From Planctomycetota bacterium (GTDB lineage: Bacteria > Planctomycetota > Brocadiia > JAJRTI01): DNA of 14,053 bases. The position numbers and the translations under genes were made by a program. The notes beneath the pieces are model-generated. The model did not search any database and was not told the origin of the DNA. It was given only the letters and a program-made list of their open reading frames with translations. Location of the stretch: NCBI GenBank assembly GCA_024278415.1, contig JAJRTI010000695.1:1-14053 (forward strand). The letters are read 5' to 3'. Of the stretch, positions 6,641 through 12,483 are shown one piece after another. The first letter of the stretch is position 1. Each line of letters opens with the position of its first letter.

Positions 6641-7198
6641 GTCGAGCGTCACGTCCTGGCCGACGCGCACCCCGGTCTGGATCTCGACGCCGAGCGCCTC
6701 GATGTCGTTGATGTCCTGCGCGAGCACTTGGTCCGGCAGGCGGTACTTGGGGATTGCGCAGGCGAGCAGGCCGCCGGGCTTAGGCAGGGCCTCGTACACG
6801 GTGACCGCGTAGCCTGCCTTGATGCAATCGTGTGCGACCGTGAGGCCGGCCGGCCCGGAGCCGACGATGCCGATGGTCTGCGGCTTAGTGATCTTGGCGG
6901 GTGCGCGCATGCGCTGCCGGTAGTCGAGCGCGCGTTCGGTGGCGAAGCGCTTGAGGTTGCGCAGCGCGACCGGCGCGTCCACGAATTGCCGCCGGCACTG
7001 CTGCTCGCAGGGGTGGTGGCACACGAGGCCGCATACGGAAGGAAAGGGGTTGAACTCGCGGATCTTCTCGAACGCGCCTTCGTAGTCGCCGCGGGAGATA
7101 CAGTCCACATAAGCCCGCGTGTCGGTATGCACGGGGCAGGCCGCGCTACAGGTCGCGCAGACTTCGAGTTCGTCGTTCGCGTTGGGATCGTTTCCCAT
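6638..7198 (-). CDS. Fe-S flavoprotein oxidoreductase, N-terminal part ending at an in-frame TAG
   Basis: N-terminal third of the GltD-like flavoprotein. Numbered from the upstream ATG at 7204, the Fe-S domain has C16-X2-C19-X3-C23-P and C58-X3-C62-X3-C66-X3-C70, the pattern of the GltD N-terminal domain (Fer4_20 type). The FAD Rossmann motif GSGPAG is at 115-120, and PGGLLACAIPKYRLP at about 133-147 is also typical. The ORF stops at VTLD, in mid-domain, at TAG 6638-6640; the expected continuation (LRKKHDAVVLAVG) follows directly in frame. The ATG at 7198 is preferred over 7204 because GAGG at 7207-7210 is then eight bases upstream instead of two. A functional protein would need readthrough or correction of the TAG; otherwise this is a pseudogene fragment. 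Confidence 0.85.
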   Translation of the reverse strand: MGNDPNANDELEVCATCSAACPVHTDTRAYVDCISRGDYEGAFEKIREFNPFPSVCGLVCHHPCEQQCRRQFVDAPVALRNLKRFATERALDYRQRMRAPAKITKPQTIGIVGSGPAGLTVAHDCIKAGYAVTVYEALPKPGGLLACAIPKYRLPDQVLAQDINDIEALGVEIQTGVRVGQDVTLD

Positions 7199-7389
7199 GC
7201 TCATATCCTCAGTGCATCACGCCGGGAATTCGGCGACAATGACGGTCGTTCGTTTGGGTCACGCGCTTGCACGATCGCGATGGCGGCGGGAAGCCAACTA
7301 TCGTAGGGTTTCGCGCCCTTCACTCAGGCTGACGATGTGCGCCGTTCGTCTTGAGCAAACCGCGAGCCAGCCGGATCGGCGGGCCGAGC

Positions 7390-7635
7390 CTACCCCTCGA
7401 CTTCGATGATGGCCAGCTTGCCGCCCACCTCCACCTCGTCGCCGTCTTCCACGAGCAGTTCCTTCACCTTGCCGCTCACTGGGCACGGCACGTCGAACGT
7501 GGCTTTATCGGTGACCATCTCAGCGAGGCTGTCGTCCTTCTCGATCGTGTCGCCAGGCTAGGCGTAGAAGAAGGAAAGCTGCGCCTTGTCGGGCGCGTCG
7601 TCGCCGAGTTCGGGGAGGGTGACGGTGTGGTCCAT
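7390..7635 (-). CDS. Free-standing lipoyl-domain carrier protein, interrupted by one in-frame TAG
   Basis: 81 codons encode a single E2-type lipoyl domain. The modified lysine is K44 in EMVTDKATFDVP, followed by PVSGKVKELLVEDGDEVEVGGKLAIIEVEG, so both halves of the beta barrel are present. No acyltransferase or subunit-binding domain is attached, so it would act as a mobile carrier like GcvH. Codon 26 (7558-7560) is TAG between SFFYA and PGDTIEKDD; homologous domains have an ordinary, often charged, residue there. The ATG at 7635 has GGAG eight bases upstream. The gene lies downstream of lpd, whose product would reoxidise a dihydrolipoyl carrier. The terminal stop is also TAG. It may be a recent pseudogene, or the TAG may be an error or be read through. 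Confidence 0.8.
7558..7560 (-). other. In-frame amber codon in the lipoyl-domain gene
   Basis: The minus strand reads TAC-GCC-TAG-CCT-GGC-GAC. The reading frame, the Shine-Dalgarno sequence, the lipoylation lysine and the C-terminus are otherwise intact. The residue lies in the loop before the conserved PGD turn. Confidence 0.85.
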
Positions 7636-7686
7636 GTTGTGGGCTCCGGGGGCAAGCGGGTTCGCGTTGGAATCGTCAAAGTGCAA

Positions 7687-7714
7687 CAGCGACGGCGTCT
7701 GTGGGCCGTCGCTG
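7687..7714. terminator. Hairpin between the antitoxin and lipoyl-domain genes
   Basis: A perfect 10-bp stem CAGCGACGGC (7687-7696) / GCCGTCGCTG (7705-7714) with an 8-base loop lies about 40 bases past the antitoxin stop and about 50 bases before the lipoyl-domain start. Only a weak T-rich stretch follows on the minus strand, so termination is uncertain; it may be another local palindrome. Confidence 0.4.
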
Positions 7715-7755
7715 CTGGCTAACAAAGGAAGTGATATCAGAAAGGGGAGGGAGGT

Positions 7756-8001
7756 TCAAGTGGGTTGGGCGCGCCTTTCCTCCCGAACCGCCCGAATCTC
7801 GGCCTCCACTTCCGCCTCCGAAAGCGGCGCACTATCCACCTTGGCCAACCGGTCCGCCGCGCGCATGAGCCGGTCGGCGCGCTGGCGGCGGCATGCTTCC
7901 CTTATCAGAGATGTCACTGCCGCGGGCTTCAGCAGGCCCTTGGACTGCGCTTCTTCAGCCAGGCTGTCTGGGAGGGCGATCTTGAGTTCGAACGTCTTCA
8001 T
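7756..8001 (-). CDS. VapB-like type II antitoxin, apparently without its toxin
   Basis: 81 residues opening MKTFELKIALPDSLAEEAQSKGLL, then a helical segment (SLIREACRRQRADRLMRAADRLAKVD) and an acidic/basic tail PLSEAEVEAEIRAVREERR. This combination is typical of small VapB-family antitoxins that precede PIN-domain toxin genes: the N-terminal strand-helix segment binds DNA and the C-terminal helix neutralises the toxin. The ATG at 8001 is preferred over an upstream start at 8196, whose extra N-terminus is low-complexity and unlike the family. No PIN-domain ORF follows: only about 120 bp with a hairpin separate it from the lipoyl-domain gene. It sits between lpd and the lipoyl gene on the same strand, so is probably an inserted remnant. 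Stop is TGA, unlike most neighbours. Confidence 0.7.
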   Translation of the reverse strand: MKTFELKIALPDSLAEEAQSKGLLKPAAVTSLIREACRRQRADRLMRAADRLAKVDSAPLSEAEVEAEIRAVREERRAQPT

Positions 8002-8120
8002 CCCTGTACTACATCGAAGACATTGAAGCTTCTTTGCACTTTTCAGATGGAGGCCGCGTCTGTTGCATGACACCAACGTCGTGGGGGCTTCCTTCGTGTG
8101 GAGGTCTGACACGGTGGAAT

Positions 8121-8142
8121 GGCCAGCGCCATCCCGCTGGCC
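8121..8142. repeat. Intergenic palindrome, 8-bp stem
   Basis: GGCCAGCG (8121-8128) and CGCTGGCC (8135-8142) flank CCATCC. It lies in the 390-bp gap between the antitoxin and lpd (8002-8391), where I see no credible gene. Its GCCAGC core recalls the outer hairpins of the 4812-5203 element. Confidence 0.5.
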
Positions 8143-8160
8143 CGCGGCCGATCCTATTCC

Positions 8161-8190
8161 ACATCCGTGGGTCCTGCTAACATCCGTGGG
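8161..8190 (+). repeat. Short direct repeat ACATCCGTGGG, two copies
   Basis: ACATCCGTGGG occurs at 8161-8171 and 8180-8190, a period of 19 bases. It could be a protein-binding pair or a duplication scar; nothing else identifies it. Confidence 0.45.
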
Positions 8191-8211
8191 ATCCATCCGA
8201 GTTTCTTGGTT

Positions 8212-8227
8212 GCGGCCAAACGGCCGC
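8212..8227. repeat. Intergenic palindrome, 6-bp stem
   Basis: GCGGCC (8212-8217), AAAC, GGCCGC (8222-8227). A further short palindrome with a 4-base centre in the gap downstream of lpd. Confidence 0.4.
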
Positions 8228-8327
8228 GCTAGATCCTCCAGTCACATGTGCATGTGCATCCGAACCATGCTCGCGCAGGACTATACCACGTCTCGTGGGG
8301 ATCGGCGAGGATTCGGGCGCGCCCGTA

Positions 8328-8365
8328 CACGCATAAGGGCGGCCGCTGTGGGCCGCCCTTGCGTG
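8328..8365 (-). terminator. Probable terminator of lpd
   Basis: A 9-bp stem AAGGGCGGC (8335-8343) / GCCGCCCTT (8352-8360) is extended by CACGC/GCGTG across a 2-base bulge. It begins 26 bases past the TAG stop of lpd, the position expected for a terminator. There is no T-run, so it may depend on Rho or only stabilise the 3' end. Its location supports TAG at 8392 being a true stop. Confidence 0.6.
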
Positions 8366-8391
8366 TCATGCATCGAGTGTCGCCGTGCCGC

Positions 8392-9768
8392 CTACGCGTG
8401 GATCGCGCGGCCGTACCACGCCTCCGCGGTCTCCATGATGCCCTCGGCCAGGGTGGGGTGGGGGTGGATCGTGTCCGCGACCTCTTCGATCGTCGACTCG
8501 AGCTTCATGGCCACCGCGATCTCGGTGATCATGTCCGACGCGCGCGGGCCGACGATGGCCGCGCCGAGGATCTCGCCGTACTGCACGTCGCCGATGATCT
8601 TGCAGAAGCCGGTCGCCGCGTTCATGGCCATGGCCTTGCCAGACGCCTGGTACTGCCACTTGGCGACCTTCACGTCGTAGCCGGCCTCCTTGGCCTGCGC
8701 CTCGGTCATGCCCACGGCCGCGACCTCGGGCTCGGTGTAGATGCACGCCGGCACGATGCGGTAGTCCATGCTGGCCGGGTGGTCCAGCGCGTGCTCGACC
8801 GCGACAATGCCTTGCTTGGACGCCATGTGCGCGAGCAGCATCTTCGCGGTCACGTCGCCGATCGCGTACACGTTCGGCAGCGACGTCTGGCAGCTCTCGT
8901 TGATCTTGATCGCGCCGCGGTCGGTCTCGATGCCCAGCTCCTCCAGGCCGAGGCCTTCGGAGTTGAGGCTGCGGCCCACTGCGATGAGCGCCTTCTCGGC
9001 CTCCACGGTCTTGTCGTTGGAGAGCTTGGCCTTCACGCCCTTCTTCGTCACTTCGAGCTTCTCGACGCGGGTCTTGGTGTAGACCTTGGCTTTGGCCTTC
9101 TTGAAGTGCTTCTCCATCTCCTTGCCCACGTCCCTGTCCATGCCCGGCAGCATCTGGTCGAGCATTTCGACGATGGTGATCTGTGCGCCGAAGTCGAGGA
9201 ACATGCCGGCCCACTCGCAGCCGATCGCGCCGGCGCCGACCACGAGCATGCTCGCGGGCAACGCGTCGAGCTTGAGCAGGTCGTCGCTCGTGAGCACGGC
9301 CTTGCCGTCGTAGGGCATGCCGTCGAGCTTGCGCGACTCGGAGCCGGTCGCGAGGACGATCTTCTTGCACTCGACGGTCTGGTCGCCGGCGTCGCTTTGC
9401 ACGAGGATCTCAGTCGGGCTGACGAGCTTGCCCATGCCCTGGATTACGTCGACCTTGTTCTTTTTCATCAGGCCGGCCACGCCGGCGCAGAGGCGTTCGA
9501 CGACCGAGCCCTTGTACTGCTGCACGGCTGGCATGTCGACCTGCGGCTCGGCGCATTGGATGCCCACGTCGGCCGCGGTCTTGGCGAGCTTGTACACGTG
9601 CGCGCTGTGGAGCATCGCCTTGGTGGGAATGCAGCCGCGATTGAGGCAAGTGCCGCCCAGCTCGCGGTACTCGATGATGCACACGCTCGCGCCAAGCTGC
9701 GCGGCGCGAATCGCGGCCACGTAGCCGCCGGGGCCGGAGCCGATGATACCGATGTCGTAGGATGCCAT
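8392..9768 (-). CDS. lpd: Dihydrolipoamide dehydrogenase (E3)
   Basis: FAD flavoenzyme that reoxidises dihydrolipoyl groups and passes electrons to NAD+; shared by 2-oxoacid dehydrogenases and the glycine cleavage system. 458 residues, normal length. FAD motif GSGPGG at 10-15; redox disulfide C41-X4-C46 in GGTCLNRGCIPTK; NAD-binding VVGAGAIGCEWA in the middle; second FAD motif YAIGDV; and the C-terminal catalytic pair H437/E442 in HPHPTLAE. All catalytic residues are intact. The ATG at 9768 (MASYDIGIIG) is preferred over the upstream ATG at 9825, whose extra residues come from repeat DNA; the ribosome site is weak (AGG seven bases before). It lies 147 bp after folD. The only lipoyl protein nearby is the small interrupted one further along. 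Stop is TAG, followed by a strong hairpin. Confidence 0.95.
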   Translation of the reverse strand: MASYDIGIIGSGPGGYVAAIRAAQLGASVCIIEYRELGGTCLNRGCIPTKAMLHSAHVYKLAKTAADVGIQCAEPQVDMPAVQQYKGSVVERLCAGVAGLMKKNKVDVIQGMGKLVSPTEILVQSDAGDQTVECKKIVLATGSESRKLDGMPYDGKAVLTSDDLLKLDALPASMLVVGAGAIGCEWAGMFLDFGAQITIVEMLDQMLPGMDRDVGKEMEKHFKKAKAKVYTKTRVEKLEVTKKGVKAKLSNDKTVEAEKALIAVGRSLNSEGLGLEELGIETDRGAIKINESCQTSLPNVYAIGDVTAKMLLAHMASKQGIVAVEHALDHPASMDYRIVPACIYTEPEVAAVGMTEAQAKEAGYDVKVAKWQYQASGKAMAMNAATGFCKIIGDVQYGEILGAAIVGPRASDMITEIAVAMKLESTIEEVADTIHPHPTLAEGIMETAEAWYGRAIHA

Positions 9769-9802
9769 AGTCTTGCCTAGCTTGTGCTGAGGGGGATTTC
9801 TA

Positions 9803-9906
9803 CCACAGAGCGCACAGAGATGCACAGAGGGGGGAAAGAGCGTGGCTTGCCGGAGGGAGCGCCCTTGTCTTGGCTCCGTCTCTGTGTTCCTCCGTGCCCT
9901 CTGTGG
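9803..9906. repeat. CACAGAG-type inverted repeat between folD and lpd
   Basis: The left arm (9803-9830) carries CCACAGAG, GCACAGAG and CACAGAG in near-tandem. The right arm (9879-9906) is its inverted counterpart (22 of 28 bases agree). The 48-base loop is purine-rich on one side. I recognise the CACAGAG motif as one scattered in many environmental genomes, with no settled function. It could form an RNA hairpin just after the folD stop and so act as an attenuator or terminator within the cluster. Confidence 0.65.
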
Positions 9907-9915
9907 CTCGTTTCT

Positions 9916-10905
9916 CTACCTGTTCAGTTTCGCAGCCTCGACCGTATTCTTGAGGAGCATGGCCGTGGTCATGGGGCCCACGCCGCCGGGCACCGGGGTG
10001 ATGTGGGAGGCCACTTCCTTCGCGGCCTCGAAGTCCACGTCGCCCACGGTGATCATGGCTGTTTTGCCCTTGTCGTTCTTGAGCGGCGCGCCGTCTTCGT
10101 CGAAGCCCTTGGGGATGCGGTTGATCGCGACGTCGATGACGACCGCGCCGGGCTTGATCATGTCGGCGCTGATGAGGGGCGAGAGGTCCGGCAACTCTGG
10201 CTTGGGATTGTTGTCCGGATCCTTGCGCCACTTCTTGCGCGCGCTCGAATACTTGCGGTACACCGCGGCGGCTTTGCCGGCCGCGACGAAGAGGATGTCC
10301 GCGTCCTTCGTGTGGTGCGCGAGGTCTTTGGTGAAGACGTGCGCGACGCGCGTGGTCGCGTTCAGGCCGAGCATGAGCACCGCGATGGGCTTGCCCACGA
10401 TCTCGCTGTGGCCCACGACCGTGCAGTTCGCGCCCTGGATGTCTACGCCGGTCTTCTTGACCAGCTCGACCGCGCCGACCGCGGTGCAGGGCCCGAGGTT
10501 CACGTCCGCGTACATGAGCATGCCCATGTTCGTGGGGTTCATGCCCTCCACGTCCTTGTTGGGTGCGATGAGGGATTGGATCTTGCGCGCGTCCACGCCC
10601 GCGGGCACGGGCATCTGGAGGATGATGCCGGTGCATTCGGGATCCGCGTTGAGCTTCTGCACGTGCTCGACGAGCGCGTCCTCGGTCGAGTCGAGCGGCA
10701 GTTCATCGAGCGTGTATTGGATGCCGGCTTCCTCGCAGCTTTTCTTCTGGCTCTTCACGTACATGCGCGAGCCAAGGTCGTCATTGGCTTGGACCGCGTG
10801 CAGGTGGGGAGCCTTGCCCTGGGCCTTCAGCTCCTCGATCTCAGCCTTCAGTTTCCCGACGATTTCCGCGGCGATAGCGTCGCCGTCAATGATTTGGGCG
10901 GACAT
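9916..10905 (-). CDS. folD: FolD-family methylene-THF dehydrogenase, with the cyclohydrolase lysine replaced
   Basis: FolD normally interconverts methylene-, methenyl- and formyl-THF. 329 residues, longer than the usual 280-300 because of two insertions (about 212-244, highly basic, and about 264-284). Family signatures: LQMPVP at 96-101, NKDVEGMNPTNMG at 116-128, GPCTAVG at 138-144, the Rossmann segment GHSEIVGKP at 165-173, and TPVPGGVGPMTTAMLLKNT at 303-321. The catalytic Lys of FolD lies four residues after the conserved Tyr (YVxxK). Here it is YVKSQKK with Gln53 (codon CAG at 10747-10749), so cyclohydrolase activity is doubtful while dehydrogenase activity may remain. GAGG lies five bases before the ATG. 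It is the first gene of the minus-strand block, behind a good promoter. Stop is TAG. Confidence 0.93.
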   Translation of the reverse strand: MSAQIIDGDAIAAEIVGKLKAEIEELKAQGKAPHLHAVQANDDLGSRMYVKSQKKSCEEAGIQYTLDELPLDSTEDALVEHVQKLNADPECTGIILQMPVPAGVDARKIQSLIAPNKDVEGMNPTNMGMLMYADVNLGPCTAVGAVELVKKTGVDIQGANCTVVGHSEIVGKPIAVLMLGLNATTRVAHVFTKDLAHHTKDADILFVAAGKAAAVYRKYSSARKKWRKDPDNNPKPELPDLSPLISADMIKPGAVVIDVAINRIPKGFDEDGAPLKNDKGKTAMITVGDVDFEAAKEVASHITPVPGGVGPMTTAMLLKNTVEAAKLNR

Positions 10906-10990
10906 GCGCGTTCCTCATTTGAGAAGGGGGCGAATGGGGATGGCGGGTGCGTCTTCGGGAGGCGCCGCCTCGCCGACTGGCGAAACGAAG

Positions 10991-11020
10991 ATTATAGCGA
11001 GGACAGCAGGTGCATATCAA
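10991..11020 (-). promoter_or_regulatory. Sigma-70-type promoter for folD and possibly the downstream cluster
   Basis: The minus strand has TTGATA (11015-11020), an 18-bp spacer, and a perfect TATAAT (10991-10996). Transcription would start near 10984, giving a leader of about 78 bases that opens with a small hairpin TCGCC/GGCGA (10970-10983) and a GAGGCG-C-CGCCTC dyad (10959-10971). This is the best promoter match in the window. Confidence 0.6.
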
Positions 11021-11060
11021 GGCGTGCGGATCGAGGCGCGAGTGGCACACCACCGGGCGC

Positions 11061-11090
11061 TTGGGAGCGAAGTCGAAAATGTGATACTAT
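11061..11090 (+). promoter_or_regulatory. Candidate promoter for the exporter operon
   Basis: TTGGGA (11061-11066), an 18-bp spacer and TACTAT (11085-11090): four of six matches in each box. It lies back-to-back with the folD promoter 41 bp away, which would allow shared control. It leaves a long leader of about 220 bases before the ATG at 11317; the rest of the 411-bp gap (10906-11316) shows no credible gene. Confidence 0.3.
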
Positions 11091-11316
11091 ACCCACACGG
11101 GTGGGGTTGTGTGTCTGACGGCCTGGGCAGCGCTTGCCGCGGTGTTTTGGGCCTATAGCGGCCGCCGCGCGACGATGCTGGCTGCGCGCATGGCGCACGC
11201 GTTTTGATGCGAAGCCCAGGGCCGTCTCCCGTTCAAGGAGCGGCGAGGTTCACTGCCCGGCTCCCGAGATCAGACCTCTCGACCGCGGCAAGGACAAGAG
11301 GAACGAGAAACCAATC

Positions 11317-12483
11317 ATGAACGAACGCTGGAGTGTGATCCGTCGATGGCTTTGGCGAGGGCTCAAGCTCGCCGCGGCCGCCGCGGCCATTGGCGCGGTG
11401 GTCTACTCGATCAAGTTCTCTCCCGTGCCCGTCACCCCGTACCGTGTCGAGCGCGGCGAGATCGTGGGCGAGGTCATGGGCACGGGCACGCTGGAAGCGC
11501 GCGTCAAGGCAACGATCAGCCCCAAGATATCCGGCCGTATCTCACAGGTTTTTGTTGACCAGGGCGACCAAGTCTCAGCGGGCAAGCTGCTTGTCACACT
11601 CGACGATGACGAACTCAAGCAACAGGTCGAGATCGCTCGGGCCAGCCTGGCGGCCGCGCAGGCCGCGCTGGCGCGATTGAAAAGTGACAAGGACCGCGTG
11701 GTGGCGATCTTGGTCCAGGCCAAACAGCACTACGCGCGATGCCAGTCGCTGGCCGCCGAGGAGGCTCTGACGCCAGATGAGCTGGATAAGGCCAGCGAGG
11801 CGCTTGCCGTCGCACAGGCGGGTGTTGGGAATTCGGAAGCGGCCATCACGGAGGGCCAGAAACAACTCATTGTCGCTGAGAAGACCCTTCGATACCACCA
11901 AACGAGGCTGGCGGACACAGAGATCTGCGCACCGTTCGATGGGTTGATCGTGCGTCGCCAGCGCGATCCCGGCGACGTGGTCGTGCCGGGCAGCGCGGTG
12001 CTGACTCTCGTGTCCACCGACGAGCTGTGGATCAGCGCTTGGGTGGATGAAACCGAAATGGCCAAGATCCGGCCGGACCAAAGCGCGCGCGTCGTGTTCC
12101 GGTCCGAGCCCGAACGTTTCTACACTGGCAAAGTCTACCGGCTGGGCCGGGAAACCGACCGCGAAACGCGGGAGTTTGTCGTGGACGTGCAGGTTCTCGA
12201 ACTGCCCACGAATTGGGCGGTGGGCCAACGAGCGGAAGTCTATATCGAAACGGGACGGAAGCAAGCCACGCGGCTTCGTCCCGCGTATGTCACGTGGCGC
12301 GAAGGCCGCGCCGGCGTGTTCATCAACGTGGGCCAGCGCGCGGCGTGGCGTCCGCTTAAGCTCGGCATGCGCGGCCGCGGCCTGGTGGAGGTCCTCGACG
12401 GGCTGAAGCCAGGCGATCTGGCGATCAAGCCGTCGGACCCCACAACGAAGTTGACCGAAGGACGAAGGGTTATTGCGCGGTGA
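11317..12483 (+). CDS. HlyD/MacA/DevB-type membrane fusion protein of an ABC exporter
   Basis: Periplasmic adaptor that links an inner-membrane ABC transporter to export. 388 residues: a short basic N-terminus, one membrane anchor at about 14-32, a first lipoyl half (TGTLEARVKATISPKISGRI, about 56-75), an alpha-helical hairpin at about 90-190 rich in Ala and Gln, the second lipoyl half (ICAPFDGLIVRRQRDPGDVV, about 193-212), and beta-barrel and membrane-proximal domains. The ATG at 11317 is chosen because the membrane anchor then sits at the N-terminus; an upstream start at 11134 would add an Arg-rich tail unlike the family. It overlaps the next gene by 4 bp (GTGA), a sign of translational coupling. 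Substrate unknown. Confidence 0.88.
   Translation: MNERWSVIRRWLWRGLKLAAAAAAIGAVVYSIKFSPVPVTPYRVERGEIVGEVMGTGTLEARVKATISPKISGRISQVFVDQGDQVSAGKLLVTLDDDELKQQVEIARASLAAAQAALARLKSDKDRVVAILVQAKQHYARCQSLAAEEALTPDELDKASEALAVAQAGVGNSEAAITEGQKQLIVAEKTLRYHQTRLADTEICAPFDGLIVRRQRDPGDVVVPGSAVLTLVSTDELWISAWVDETEMAKIRPDQSARVVFRSEPERFYTGKVYRLGRETDRETREFVVDVQVLELPTNWAVGQRAEVYIETGRKQATRLRPAYVTWREGRAGVFINVGQRAAWRPLKLGMRGRGLVEVLDGLKPGDLAIKPSDPTTKLTEGRRVIAR

Noticed and set aside
5447..7306. 619-codon plus-strand open frame opposite the Fe-S flavoprotein
   Set aside because: Antisense shadow of a gene with clear FAD, NAD(P) and Fe-S motifs; its composition is the usual His/Arg/Val-rich shadow pattern.
6638..7560. 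Selenocysteine insertion at the interrupted codons
   Set aside because: Both codons are TAG, not TGA, and homologous positions are not cysteine.
8248..9780. 510-codon plus-strand open frame opposite lpd
   Set aside because: Shadow of lpd, whose full set of catalytic motifs is intact on the minus strand.
3064..9918. Genome-wide reassignment of TAG to a sense codon
   Set aside because: TAG sits at the natural C-termini of metF, metV, lpd and folD, and hairpins follow the metF and lpd stops shortly afterwards.
9784..11158. Two long plus-strand frames opposite folD
   Set aside because: They overlap each other and folD, have no recognisable domains and run through repeat DNA.
11134..11316. Upstream start for the membrane fusion protein
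   Set aside because: It would place an Arg-rich stretch of about 60 residues before the membrane anchor, unlike the family.
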